A stretch of DNA of 64,000 nt, taken from positions 248,001 to 312,000 of the forward strand of contig OZ241330.1 of assembly GCA_965200045.1 (NCBI GenBank). Reading direction: 5' to 3'. This DNA is from Bin25 sp026709415. GTDB taxonomy: Bacteria; Bacteroidota; Bacteroidia; Flavobacteriales; Flavobacteriaceae. Of the stretch, positions 1 to 9,414 are shown piece by piece. Under the pieces are notes generated by a model. That model was not told the DNA's origin, ran no database searches, and saw nothing but the letters and a program-made list of their open reading frames with translations. A program made the position numbers and the translations under genes. The number at the start of each line of letters is the position of its first letter. The first letter of the stretch is position 1.

Positions 1-2558
1 ATATCTGTCGTTTCTGTTTTTTCTTCATTGGCCCAATAAAGCTTAACCCCTGTTTGCTCATCTACTCCAGCATAGGATCTCATATAATATTGATAAAGCG
101 GTTCTCCTTCAACAATTCTGGTACTGCCACCTATAATTTCAATAGTCTCTCCACTTTCATCTTTCGCCAACTCAATGACTTCATTTTGAGCTGTGGAAAC
201 AGTACCTCTCAACGTCAGAATCAGGTCGTTTTGTTTGATGATATCGCCCCCCAAAGTAAATTCAATGCCATTACCTTCAATGATACCAACATTTTGATTG
301 CGACTATTAAAAGATGTCGTTCTAGAAAGAGGGACACTTTGCAATATGTCTGTAGCTCGTGCCGAAAAATAAATTAAATCACCATTGAATCTATTTCCAA
401 ACATCTGAAAGCTTAATCCCAACTCTGTTACGGCTAACTTTTCCCAGGTTAAATCATCATTTCCAAAACCTGCGGGAAGAATTCCACCAGATCCGCCATA
501 TGAAGAACCATATCCAACGGATGCTTGGTACGTATTCCTTCCGATTGCAGCATTACCAGTAAGACCATAATTCGCATATAATTTTAATCTGTCAATATAT
601 CCCAAGTTTTGGATAAAGCTCTCTCTTTCTAAATTCCAAGCTAGTCCAAACCCATAAAAATCACCCCATCGCGTATCAGTTGGAAATCGAGAATCCGCTT
701 CACGAGAATAGTTTAGGTTAGCAATATATTTCTCATCAAATGAATAGTTGGTTGATATTTTGTATGAAGCATTATATCCGTCCGAATAAATTCCGCCAAC
801 TCCTGTTGGTTCAGCGGTCGAACTCAAATAATAGATACCATCCGTTGAAAACCCCTTACCTTCAGCTAATACAGAATTAAAACTAGAATCAATGAACTCT
901 TGAATTCCTATAAACTTAAGATTATGTTTTTCAAAATTTATAGAATACGTCAATATGTTTTGGATTGTAAAATCGGCAAAATGATTTGCTGACAAAGAGG
1001 CAGTTCCTGCATCTCCAACAGCATCTGCATGTACTCTATTATTATACTGTCGATACCATGTCCGTCCGTGGTCAACAGATAAAACAGATTCTAAAACAAG
1101 ATTTTCTATTGGGGTTTGCCACTTAAATCTTTGAGCACTCGATATGTTGAAAAACTGATTTAAACTTATATCATTCTCTGCTAAATATAATGGATTGAAT
1201 AGGTTTGTATTTAAGTTATTGATATTATAGCTGCCATCTTCATTGAACGCGCGAGAAGTTGGTGGCATAAAATATTTCGCAGTTCTTGGACTCGAAAAAT
1301 AAGCTGAATCTTCAAGAAGACCATCTAATTCTATTATACTGAATCTATTGTTGGTAGAAAATGTCAGTTTGTCTGAAATTTTAAATTGAACGTTGAAAGT
1401 TCCATTGATCGATTCAAACTCAGAACCAACAACGGTCGCTTCATTTGATTGATAACCTACCGAAGCTCTAAAGTTGAGGGCTTCCGAACCACCCCTTGCA
1501 GATATATTGATATTTTGAGATGGAGCATTATCCACTGTAATTAAATCAGCCCAATCTTCGTTATACTCGCCTTGATCTGCCCAGTTTTTATACGTTAAGC
1601 CAAAAAATCTTGTGTTATCTAAATAAAATTGCTCAGCCCCTTCACGGTTAAAGCCATTTCTTTCTCCGTAAGTGTTAAATATTCCATCAAAAAACAACTC
1701 TCTACGTTCAGCAGCTGTTAGCATAACAGGCCCATCAATGGCATCATTTGACCAACCATAATTGGCATCAACATTGATAGCAATTTTTCCTTGTGCCGAC
1801 TTTTTGGTATTGATAACGATAACGCCACCTGAGCCTCGTGAACCATACTGGGCTGTGGCCGTGGCGTCTTTAAGCACGGTGATTGATTCGATATCGGTGG
1901 CATTCACTCCAGCTAGAGTACTTAAAGAGGAGGCTCCTCCTCCTAATCCTACATCACGAACATTGATTGGAACCCCATCGATGACATATAAAGGGGCATT
2001 GGAGGCATTGATAGAGGATCTGCCGCGAATCAACACATTCGATGTGGCACCAGGTGTTCCTGAATTCCCCCATAAATATAAACCAGGAACTTTACCTTGC
2101 AAAATTTGATCCACAGAAGTCACAGGAAAGTTACCGATCTCTTCAGCCGTCACTTGTACGGCAGAACCAGTCAATTCACTCCTAGTGAGGGTTCCATAAC
2201 CCATAACCACAACCTCTTCAAGTTCGGAACTCGGTTGCAATGAAATAGCATAACTATCCCTTTGGTCGACAGTCAATGTCTGGTTTTCAAAACCTACATA
2301 ACTGACAACAATAACATCTCCAACTGAAACTTCAATGGTGAAATTTCCATCAAAGTCAGTGGAGACTCCTCGGTTTTCATCTTGAACTAAAATAGTTGCT
2401 CCAGGCAATGGAACTTCTTGATCATCCAAGACGGTCCCAGAAATAGTCTTTTCTTGGGCGCGTATGTCGTTAGAAAATACCCCCCCCCATAAAAAACCAT
2501 GAATCAGTAGAAAAACCGTGATCTTTCTACCAAACAATCTAGAAAATCGTCTGTGCAT
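1..2558 (-). CDS. SusC/RagA-family TonB-linked outer membrane receptor (5' part; 3' end outside window)
   Basis: Read from the reverse strand, an uninterrupted frame starts at ATG 2558 and runs past base 1, giving about 850 residues. It opens with a basic n-region and hydrophobic signal peptide (MHRRFSRLFGRKITVFLL...). A CarboxypepD_reg-like domain follows (KTISGTVLDDQ, STDFDGNFTI), then the SusC hallmark VVMGYGT and a TonB plug with GKVPGLYLWGNSGTPG, VLIRGRSSI and YVIDGVPI, then beta-barrel sequence. SusC proteins import oligosaccharides or peptides across the outer membrane together with a SusD lipoprotein. A susD gene would lie downstream, beyond the left edge, so the substrate cannot be judged here. 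The signal-peptide region contains a run of nine G (2480-2488). Family is certain, start codon likely. Confidence 0.95.
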   Translation of the reverse strand, partial: MHRRFSRLFGRKITVFLLIHGFLWGGVFSNDIRAQEKTISGTVLDDQEVPLPGATILVQDENRGVSTDFDGNFTIEVSVGDVIVVSYVGFENQTLTVDQRDSYAISLQPSSELEEVVVMGYGTLTRSELTGSAVQVTAEEIGNFPVTSVDQILQGKVPGLYLWGNSGTPGATSNVLIRGRSSINASNAPLYVIDGVPINVRDVGLGGGASSLSTLAGVNATDIESITVLKDATATAQYGSRGSGGVIVINTKKSAQGKIAINVDANYGWSNDAIDGPVMLTAAERRELFFDGIFNTYGERNGFNREGAEQFYLDNTRFFGLTYKNWADQGEYNEDWADLITVDNAPSQNINISARGGSEALNFRASVGYQSNEATVVGSEFESINGTFNVQFKISDKLTFSTNNRFSIIELDGLLEDSAYFSSPRTAKYFMPPTSRAFNEDGSYNINNLNTNLFNPLYLAENDISLNQFFNISSAQRFKWQTPIENLVLESVLSVDHGRTWYRQYNNRVHADAVGDAGTASLSANHFADFTIQNILTYSINFEKHNLKFIGIQEFIDSSFNSVLAEGKGFSTDGIYYLSSTAEPTGVGGIYSDGYNASYKISTNYSFDEKYIANLNYSREADSRFPTDTRWGDFYGFGLAWNLERESFIQNLGYIDRLKLYANYGLTGNAAIGRNTYQASVGYGSSYGGSGGILPAGFGNDDLTWEKLAVTELGLSFQMFGNRFNGDLIYFSARATDILQSVPLSRTTSFNSRNQNVGIIEGNGIEFTLGGDIIKQNDLILTLRGTVSTAQNEVIELAKDESGETIEIIGGSTRIVEGEPLYQYYMRSYAGVDEQTGVKLYWANEEKTETTD

Positions 2559-2589
2559 AGGGTAAAATTTTATTTATGGTTATTTCTTA

Positions 2590-2626
2590 CAAAGTTAACG
2601 AAATCTACGGTTAACATTTTGTTAAC
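2590..2626 (-). promoter_or_regulatory. Putative promoter and operator-like repeats of the SusC gene
   Basis: On the minus strand TAACTTTG (2597-2590) fits the Bacteroidota -7 consensus TANNTTTG about 32 bases upstream of the SusC ATG. No good -33 TTTG stands 19 bases further upstream. Three copies of the self-complementary hexamer GTTAAC lie at 2594-2599, 2610-2615 and 2621-2626. One overlaps the -7 element. This arrangement is compatible with a repressor or activator site, which is inference only. Confidence 0.45.
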
Positions 2627-2760
2627 AAAAGTAAATTATCTCATTTTTGTCACACACAAACCAACTTAAAATTCAGCATGAACAACTGAAATTTTTATTT
2701 CATGTATTCAATAACGTCAGAGATGTAATTTTACTCGTTGATAATTAGATATCTCAAATT

Positions 2761-3789
2761 TTGGAGCTTTACAACAAATTAAATTCTAGCCAATGGGAAC
2801 ATATCATTGGTTTGGAAAAGACGCCAAGGTGGATTATTTCTTTTTATGTCTACCATCCCATTAAAAACCCTCCCCTTTTTAGAGATTATTTGTTTATCCA
2901 ATTAGAGGATTTTCAAGTTTTAGGGCGCATTTATGTCGCACAAGAAGGCATCAATGCTCAAGTTTCCGTTCCAACCATTCAGTATCAACCGTTTTTGGAT
3001 TTCATTCAAGGTATTTCTTTTTTGAAAAAAGTACGAATGAATTTTGCTATTAATCATGATCACAAATCATTCTTGAAACTCACCATCAAAGTAAAAAACA
3101 AAATTGTTGCTGATGGGTTAGAAATAGATCAAATTGATGTGTCAAAAAAAGGTGAATATTTAAATGCGGAAAGATTTAATCAGATGTTGGAACATTCAAA
3201 CAGTGTGTGTGTTGACATCAGAAATCACTATGAAAGTGAAATCGGTCATTTTCAATCGGCAATTCGTCCTGATGTTGACACTTTTAGAGATTCCTTACCC
3301 ATTATCGAAAAGCACCTTCACCCTCATAAAATTGATAAAAACATTTTGATGTATTGTACAGGGGGCATTCGATGTGAAAAGGCCAGCGCCTATCTCATCA
3401 GTAAAGGGTTTAAAAATGTCTACCAACTTCAAGGAGGCATCATCAATTATATCAGAGAAGTCCAAAAAAATCAATTGCCCAATAAATTTCTAGGGAAAAA
3501 TTTTGTTTTTGACCATCGGCTGAGTGAAATGGGGTCCAAACAAATTATTTCAAAATGCCACCAATGTGGAAAACCTTGCGATCAACATACCAATTGTGCG
3601 AATCAAGCGTGTCATTTATTATTCATACAATGTCCCGATTGCAAAGCAAAATATGACAATTGTTGTTGTAAAAAATGTCAAAACATCATTCGATTACCAG
3701 CATGGGAACAAAAGAAATTACGTAAAAACCAAGCGTCCTGTCACAAAGTTTTTAAAAAAGGACGCTTTAGAGAAATTGTTTCAAGTTGA
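2761..3789 (+). CDS. trhO: tRNA uridine(34) hydroxylase (rhodanese family)
   Basis: TrhO (formerly YceA) makes 5-hydroxyuridine at the wobble position of tRNAs, using oxygen and a rhodanese cysteine. The 342-aa protein has the family layout. An N-terminal domain contains YVAQEGINAQVSVP (59-72). The rhodanese domain spans about 130-240, with VDIRNHYESEIGHF and the active-site loop YCTGGIRCEKAS, catalytic C199. A Cys-rich C-terminal tail follows (CHQCGKPCDQHTNC, CPDCKAKYDNCCCKKC). An in-frame stop at 2746 restricts the start. TTG at 2761 gives MELYNKL, which resembles the N-terminus I recall for bacteroidete homologues, so a TTG start is chosen. It stands alone, divergent from the SusC gene. 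Confidence 0.93.
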   Translation: MELYNKLNSSQWEHIIGLEKTPRWIISFYVYHPIKNPPLFRDYLFIQLEDFQVLGRIYVAQEGINAQVSVPTIQYQPFLDFIQGISFLKKVRMNFAINHDHKSFLKLTIKVKNKIVADGLEIDQIDVSKKGEYLNAERFNQMLEHSNSVCVDIRNHYESEIGHFQSAIRPDVDTFRDSLPIIEKHLHPHKIDKNILMYCTGGIRCEKASAYLISKGFKNVYQLQGGIINYIREVQKNQLPNKFLGKNFVFDHRLSEMGSKQIISKCHQCGKPCDQHTNCANQACHLLFIQCPDCKAKYDNCCCKKCQNIIRLPAWEQKKLRKNQASCHKVFKKGRFREIVSS

Positions 3790-3858
3790 TGGTGTCATTT
3801 ACAAAATGTGATTTCAACGATTTAATCCCATTAACTTTGCTCAGAAAAATGAAGGCTC

Positions 3859-4953
3859 ATGGGATGTGCTAGTTGTTCTAATGGTAGCATACCGGCTGGT
3901 TGTCGGAATAATGGTTATTGTGCCGATAATCAATGTCATAAACTCTCTTCTTTTGATTGGTTATCCAATTTAGCTAGAGATCAACAAGGAGACTACCCCT
4001 TTGTAGAGGTTCGATTTAAAAACGGACGGAAATCATTTTTTAAAATACCCAATTATTTGGAACCCAAAATGGGTTCATTAGTCGTTGTACAAGTAGATTA
4101 CGGGTATGATATCGGTGTGATCGCTCTTAAAGGTGAATTAACTAGAGCCCAGATGCGATTAAAGAAGGTCCCTGATGATGAATTGATTGGGAATGTTTTA
4201 CGATTTCCCAGCCAAGAAGAAATTCAACTATGGCAGGAACTACAGAAAAAAGAAGCCTTTCTTCAAAATAGATCTCGAAAAATGGCACTGAATCTAGGTT
4301 TAGACATGAAAATATCAGATGTTGAATTTCAAGCAGATGGTCGCAAAGCCATTTTTTTTTACACGGCAGATCAAAGAGTTGATTTTAGAGAACTCATCCG
4401 AGTGATGGCCGCTGAATTTAAAATTAAAATTGAAATGCGCCAAGTTGGTATGCGGGCAGAAGCCTCTCGATTAGGCGGTATAGGTATTTGTGGTCGAGAA
4501 TTATGTTGCAGTTCTTGGTTAACCGATTTTCGAAAAGTTTCATCAACAGCGGCTCGATTTCAACAACTTTCATTTAATCCAGATCGACTCAACGGTCAAT
4601 GCGGCAAACTCAAGTGCTGCCTGAATTATGAACTCAATAGCTACACTGAAGCATTAAAAAAATTTCCATCGACCAATATCAAATTAAAAACCCAAAAAGG
4701 CCTTGGCGTTTTTCAAAAAATGAATATTTTCAGTGACTTGATGTGGTACAGTTATGAAACAGATCGTGTCAACTGGTTCAAATTTGATGTTGATACCGTT
4801 AAAGAAATCATTAAAAAAAATCGACGATCAATTCCTGTTTCTAAATTAGAAGACCATATGATTAAAGAAGAAAAAGATTCAGAAAGAGACTTTTTTGATA
4901 ATCCTATCGGATCTTCAAAAAAGAAAAAAAGGAAACAAAAAATTAGGGCATAG
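3859..4953 (+). CDS. PSP1-domain protein (RicT/YaaT-like)
   Basis: This 364-aa cytoplasmic protein has the PSP1 core: VEVRFKNGRKSFFKIPN near 49-65, GSLVVVQVDYGYDIGVI, and further on RLGGIGICGRELCCSSWL and NGQCGKLKCCLNYEL. The conserved cysteines resemble those of Bacillus RicT/YaaT, which acts in a complex affecting RNA processing. An N-terminal Cys cluster (MGCASCSNG...) and a Lys-rich tail (KKKKRKQKIRA) flank the core. In flavobacteria this gene typically precedes gldH and a class A PBP, as it does here (11 bases to the next ATG). The function in this phylum is not established. Family call is secure. Confidence 0.9.
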   Translation: MGCASCSNGSIPAGCRNNGYCADNQCHKLSSFDWLSNLARDQQGDYPFVEVRFKNGRKSFFKIPNYLEPKMGSLVVVQVDYGYDIGVIALKGELTRAQMRLKKVPDDELIGNVLRFPSQEEIQLWQELQKKEAFLQNRSRKMALNLGLDMKISDVEFQADGRKAIFFYTADQRVDFRELIRVMAAEFKIKIEMRQVGMRAEASRLGGIGICGRELCCSSWLTDFRKVSSTAARFQQLSFNPDRLNGQCGKLKCCLNYELNSYTEALKKFPSTNIKLKTQKGLGVFQKMNIFSDLMWYSYETDRVNWFKFDVDTVKEIIKKNRRSIPVSKLEDHMIKEEKDSERDFFDNPIGSSKKKKRKQKIRA

Positions 4954-4964
4954 CGTAATATACC

Positions 4965-5471
4965 ATGCAGATTAATTCAATGAGAGTACTCATTCTCTTG
5001 GGATTATTTCCTTTTGTTTTCAGTTGTCATTCAAAAAACAATACTGTCTTTTCAAAAAATGTGGCTATTGAAAACGGATGGTTATACAGTGAGCCAATTA
5101 CATTTAAGATACCTTCCGTCGATTTAGATCAAAACCACTATTATGATTATTTTCTTTTAGTTAGAAATAACAAGTCCTATCCATTTGAAAATTTGTTTTT
5201 AATTTCTGCTTTCAAAGACAAAAACTCATTGATTTACCAAGACACCTTAGAATATTTGATGGCTAATAAAGACGGCCGGTTAACCGGTTCAGGATTTGGT
5301 TCAATCAAAACCAATAAATTCGTGTTGAAAGAAAAGGTTCAAACGCCATCCAGAGATTCTTTTGAAATTGAAATTCGACACGCTATGCGTCACATTGATG
5401 AAGTCAGTTCTATAACTTCCCTTTCAGGCATCCATTCATTAGAGTTACGTATCGATCAAGTCATTGAGTAA
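4965..5471 (+). CDS. gldH: Gliding motility lipoprotein GldH
   Basis: GldH is one of the lipoproteins needed for flavobacterial gliding and the linked type IX secretion machinery. The 168-aa product has a lipoprotein signal ending in FPFVFSC (C21 would be lipidated) and the family pattern YYDYFLLVRNNKSYPFENLFL in the first half. It ends in a predicted beta-rich domain with LSGIHSLELRIDQV. It sits between the PSP1 gene and the PBP gene, the usual flavobacterial order. Its TAA overlaps the next ATG by one base (TAATG), suggesting translational coupling. An alternative ATG six codons in would still leave a signal peptide. Confidence 0.9.
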   Translation: MQINSMRVLILLGLFPFVFSCHSKNNTVFSKNVAIENGWLYSEPITFKIPSVDLDQNHYYDYFLLVRNNKSYPFENLFLISAFKDKNSLIYQDTLEYLMANKDGRLTGSGFGSIKTNKFVLKEKVQTPSRDSFEIEIRHAMRHIDEVSSITSLSGIHSLELRIDQVIE

Positions 5472-7735
5472 TGAGTAGCATTTTCCTCCTATTGGTTAGA
5501 AAAACCATCAAAATCTGTTGGGTATTGTTTGTTGTTGGAATTGTTCTTCTTGGGGTATTATTCGGGGGCGCCGCAGTTGGTATAATGGGAGAAATGCCAG
5601 ATGTCAGTCAATTGGAAAATCCACGCACCAATTTGGCTACGCAAATTATTTCTGATGATGGTCAAATCCTTGGTAAATTTTACTACGATGACAATAGAAC
5701 ACCATTAGATTTTCATGACATTCCAACCAATTTAGTCGATGCATTAATAGCAACCGAAGACGAACGATATTATAGCCATTCAGGTATTGACTGGAAAGGA
5801 ACACTTCGCGCTGTTTTTTTTCTTGGGAAAAAAGGTGGAGGAAGCACCATATCACAACAATTAGCTCGTCAATTATTTGTAGGAACAAGAGATCGGCATT
5901 TTGCCAGAGCTATTTCCCAAAAAATTAAAGAATGGATTATTGCCATCCGACTTGAACGAAGGTATACAAAGGAAGAAATTATTGCCATGTATTTAAATAT
6001 CTACGATTTTGGATACCAAGCAGATGGTATTGAATCGGCTTCAAGAATTTTTTTCAATAAACTTCCCCGAGAATTATTGATCGAAGAAAGTGCTGTTTTA
6101 GTGGGCATGTTAAAGAACTCTTCTTTGTATAATCCCATTCGAAGACCAGAATTGACTCAAAGTAGAAGGAATATTGTACTAAAACAAATGCATAGAAATG
6201 AATTCATTTCAAATAAAGAATTGGATAGCTTGAGGGAATTGACTATTCGCACAGATTTTTCTCCTCAATCGCACATCCAAGGTTTGGCTCCATATTTTAG
6301 GAACTACATTCAAAAATATGTTTCACAGTGGATTGATAATAATCCGCGTAGCGATGGAAGTTATTATAATCTCTATGAAGATGGATTGAGAATTTTTACA
6401 ACCATTGATTCAAGATTACAACAGAAAGCCGAAGATGCTGTGGAGCAACACATGAAAAGTTTACAATCGCATTTTTCAAAAGAGCTTCAGAGTAATCCCC
6501 AAGCTCCTTTTTCTGATATTGATGACCAAATGATTAATCAAATCATACAATCATCCGTAAAAAGATCTGAACGATGGCGTAAGATGAAAAATAGTGGGGT
6601 CCGTGAAAAAAAAATTTGGGAAAGTTTTAATCAACCCACACCCATGAAAGTGTTTAGTTGGTCAGGAGAAAGAGATACTATCCTAACACCCATGGATTCT
6701 ATCTTGTATTATAAACATTTTTTGAGAGCTTCTCTATTTTCAATGGAACCTCAAACTGGAAATGTAAAAGCATGGGTGGGTGGAATCAATTTCAAACATT
6801 TTAAATTCGATCAAGTCAAACAAGGGAAAAGACAAGTTGGGTCTACTTTTAAACCCTTTTTGTATGCAACGGCCATAGATCAATTGAAATTATCACCATG
6901 CGATCAATATCCAGATTCACAATATTGTATCCCAGCTTTAAAATATGGAAATATGCAGCGATGGTGTCCTAAAAACTCTAGTAATAAGTACGGAGAGATT
7001 AGGACCTTAAGTAATGGGCTTGCGAATTCTATCAATAGTTTCAGTGCTCGAATTTTGGATATGGTCGGTCCAGGACCTGTGATTCAATTAGCCCAGAAAC
7101 TAGGCATTACATCCCCCATTGAAGAGGTCCCGTCAATAGCTCTAGGGACCCCCGATATAAGTCTTTATGAACTAGTTGGGGCCTACAGTGTTTTTGCTAA
7201 CTATGGTATTTATATTGAACCCAATGTTATTTCAAGAATTGAAGATAAAAATGGTCGATTGATTTACCAGGCTGATTTAAATACTAGAGATGTTCTCAGT
7301 GAAGAATCAGCCTATGCCATCTTGAATTTATTGAGTGGCGTCACTGAATTTGGAACAGGGACTCGATTAAGGCATTCTTTTCAAGAAAACAATGAGTTTT
7401 ACAAAAGTCTCATTACGGGATATCCCTATCAATTTGAAAACGAAATCGCTGGGAAGACTGGAACGACTCAAAACCAGAGTGATGGGTGGTTTGTAGGTAT
7501 AGTGCCTAATTTAGTAACTGGAGTTTGGGTTGGTGGTGAAGATCGTTCCATCCATTTTAAATATATAACTCAAGGACAAGGAGCCACCATGGCATTGCCC
7601 ATATGGGCTCTTTATATGAAAGACATATATGAAGATGAATTGTGGGTCAGTAAAGAAAATTTTAGAATCCCTGAGAACATCTCAGTAAATTTGGATTGTA
7701 CTACTAATACAGATCTCAAAGAACTTGGTCTGTAA
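5471..7735 (+). CDS. Class A penicillin-binding protein 1A (transglycosylase/transpeptidase)
   Basis: This bifunctional enzyme polymerises and cross-links peptidoglycan outside the inner membrane. The 754-aa protein has one N-terminal membrane anchor (about 10-38). A GT51 domain follows with the catalytic glutamate motif TEDERYYSH (E96) and GGSTISQQLARQLF. The transpeptidase domain carries SxxK in GSTFKPF, SxN in ANSINS and KTGTT. All catalytic motifs are present, so it should be active. Length matches the PBP1A family in Bacteroidota. It follows gldH in an apparent operon with a one-base overlap. Confidence 0.95.
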   Translation: MSSIFLLLVRKTIKICWVLFVVGIVLLGVLFGGAAVGIMGEMPDVSQLENPRTNLATQIISDDGQILGKFYYDDNRTPLDFHDIPTNLVDALIATEDERYYSHSGIDWKGTLRAVFFLGKKGGGSTISQQLARQLFVGTRDRHFARAISQKIKEWIIAIRLERRYTKEEIIAMYLNIYDFGYQADGIESASRIFFNKLPRELLIEESAVLVGMLKNSSLYNPIRRPELTQSRRNIVLKQMHRNEFISNKELDSLRELTIRTDFSPQSHIQGLAPYFRNYIQKYVSQWIDNNPRSDGSYYNLYEDGLRIFTTIDSRLQQKAEDAVEQHMKSLQSHFSKELQSNPQAPFSDIDDQMINQIIQSSVKRSERWRKMKNSGVREKKIWESFNQPTPMKVFSWSGERDTILTPMDSILYYKHFLRASLFSMEPQTGNVKAWVGGINFKHFKFDQVKQGKRQVGSTFKPFLYATAIDQLKLSPCDQYPDSQYCIPALKYGNMQRWCPKNSSNKYGEIRTLSNGLANSINSFSARILDMVGPGPVIQLAQKLGITSPIEEVPSIALGTPDISLYELVGAYSVFANYGIYIEPNVISRIEDKNGRLIYQADLNTRDVLSEESAYAILNLLSGVTEFGTGTRLRHSFQENNEFYKSLITGYPYQFENEIAGKTGTTQNQSDGWFVGIVPNLVTGVWVGGEDRSIHFKYITQGQGATMALPIWALYMKDIYEDELWVSKENFRIPENISVNLDCTTNTDLKELGL

Positions 7736-7782
7736 ACTTTCATCAGTTTTCAGGCGATTAGAATGTATACTAAAAATAATCG

Positions 7783-7857
7783 TGTTCGTACTTGGATTCG
7801 AACCAAGGACCTCTTGCCTGTCAAGCAAACGCTCTAAACCAACTGAGCTATACGAAC
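7783..7857 (-). tRNA. tRNA-Val (anticodon GAC)
   Basis: Reverse-strand sequence folds as a complete 75-nt tRNA. The acceptor stem is GTTCGTA/TACGAAC with discriminator A. The D-arm stem is GCTC/GAGC. The anticodon stem-loop is TTTGC-TTGACAG-GCAAG, giving anticodon GAC (first stem pair T-G). The variable region is AGGTC and the T-arm is CTTGG-TTCGAAT-CCAAG. The 3' CCA is not encoded. It reads valine GUC/GUU codons. It lies just after the PBP gene on the opposite strand. Confidence 0.93.
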
Positions 7858-8051
7858 CTATTGCAAATTTATTGGTTTTCATCAATTGTCATTTTTTATT
7901 TTATTCAGTTCTTTGTTTCATTTAAATCTTACAAAGTCTCACTCCGAATCTTTAAATGGAACAATCCATAATGAGGTTTATACTATGATAGACTGATTTA
8001 TTCTCCTTTGAGAAGAAGACTCATTTTTACAAAACATTCTCCCTAATTCCT

Positions 8052-8103
8052 CCTTAAAAAGTCCACATTTAATCTTCACCCCTTTTATATCGGGGGTTTA
8101 ACT
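8052..8103. repeat. Degenerate dispersed repeat, copy 1 (partner at 56409-56460)
   Basis: The segment from CCTTAAAAAGTCCACATT to CGGGGGTTTAACTG aligns along its length with 56409-56460, with roughly three quarters identity by eye. Both copies sit beside transposase remnants, so they may be ends of the same kind of mobile element. This copy also has a small ACCCC/GGGGGT inverted repeat. The rest of 7936-8203 shows no gene that I can support. Confidence 0.5.
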
Positions 8104-8203
8104 GTTAAACACTAGTCAAAAATGATTTTTCAATCTACAAAGAAATTTGCAAATCAGTTGTAAGCCATTGCAGGAATGATACCCCCAACCTCATTGATTT
8201 CAA

Positions 8204-8509
8204 TTGAAACTCAAAAGCTTTCTCAATCTAGAGCATCGTATGGTGTTGTTGGCAAAGATTATTGATTGGTCCTATTTTCAAAAAGCATTTGAACCCTCGT
8301 ATGCCAAAATAGGGCTTCCTGCCCATTCCATTGGCTTGATGGTTGGCCGTTTGATGCTCAAAAGAATCTACAATCTAGGCGATAAAAACCGCGTCGAGCG
8401 ACGGATTGAAAACCCCACCATGCAGTACTTTGCAGGTGCTGAGTTCATGAAATACGAGTCCTATTGCTACCCTTTTGGTTGGAGTTGCTACGTTGCACTA
8501 GATGGTTGA
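8204..8509 (+). pseudogene. IS5-type transposase, N-terminal fragment
   Basis: About 100 residues match the N-terminal domain of IS5/IS1182-type transposases: KIIDWSYFQKAFEP, GLPAHSIGLMVGRLMLKRIYNL, and VERRIENPTMQYFAG. The reading frame then loses similarity where CDPSSLxxFR would be expected (it reads YCYPFGWSC) and stops. The catalytic DDE domain is absent. The only start at the 5' end is a TTG, and the usual order of residues begins at MVLLAKIIDW. This is a dead insertion-sequence stub. A C-terminal fragment of the same type of transposase is at 49419-49523. Confidence 0.75.
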
Positions 8510-8561
8510 ACTTATCTTACTTTTTGGTAATTTCGTTTTAGTAAACAGATACTAACTCATA

Positions 8562-9235
8562 ATGAAATTCTTTGCAATTCTAGTTCTTTTTGCATTTATA
8601 ACTTCGAGCTCAACGAGTCTATTAACTGATTCTCAGGATAAATCTATAGGGTCAAAAGATCATGCGTTGATTCCTATAAATGGCTCAGAGGGCTTTAAAT
8701 TGGTTTCCAAGGGCGGTGATAAAGGAAGAAAGAGTAGAAAGATTTTATATGTTCACCCAATCGAAAATACTCAGCATGTCATTACTTCAATCGATTTCAA
8801 TCTTTGTGAAGAGGATTTCAATCAAACAACAATACTTATATAAATTTGTATGTCCCTAAACGTAATAGAAAGATTCGACCTGATGAACTCCTACCTAAGT
8901 TTAAGGCACTATTTGATGAACCTTTAATAATTCAAGCAAAACCAGGATGGAATAGTGTTGATTTATTAGATCACGCTATTGATTTTCCCTCAAAAGGGTT
9001 TTACCTCTTATTATACTACTCTCAAGAATATGACGAACATTCAAAGACGTTTGTATCCGAAGAGAAAGACCTGTTCAATCCAAGACTCCGAGTTTATCAA
9101 GGTGAAGTGGAAGGTCTCACTCCAGCAATTTTTGTTGATGACAAACAAAACCTTTCTAACCCCCTTATCGGTTTTCATGACTATGCAACAAACCAAACCC
9201 CCGCGGTTGTAATCTCGTATAAATCTAGAATTTAG
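8562..9235 (+). pseudogene. Frameshifted secreted protein of unknown function
   Basis: Two overlapping-frame segments form one protein. The first, from ATG 8562, has a clear signal peptide (MKFFAILVLFAFITSSSTS) and stops at 8841-8843. The second frame is open from about 8810 and continues as NNNTYINLYVPKRNRK to the stop at 9235. Joining them between 8810 and 8843 restores a continuous protein of about 223 residues. The second half (PGWNSVDLLDHAIDFPSKGFYLLLYYSQ) resembles the periplasmic beta-sandwich segments of flavobacterial carboxypeptidase-regulatory-like secreted proteins. That likeness is weak and no function is proposed. The lesion may be real decay or a sequencing error. Confidence 0.6.
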
Positions 9236-9414
9236 ATTAATACAATGTCTCTTTTGCCTTTTTAAACTCCTACTAAGTGTTCAACCACAAAGTGTGAAAC
9301 TTAACAATTCCAATCCAATGGTTAACCATTGATCGTATCTGTCTCAAGAAAAAGACATCATAAAAACCCGAATTGGTGTGCTACGAAAGTAGTTTCCTAA
9401 AAAGGAAGGCACTG

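Noticed and set aside
7682..7925. Open frames over the tRNA region on both strands
   Set aside because: They are translations of the tRNA-Val gene and its flanks, with no protein features.
8503..9287. Perfect 9-base inverted repeat TGGTTGAAC (8503-8511) / GTTCAACCA (9279-9287) around the frameshifted secreted protein
   Set aside because: Too short to be convincing terminal repeats, no target-site duplication is visible, and the enclosed gene is not a transposase.
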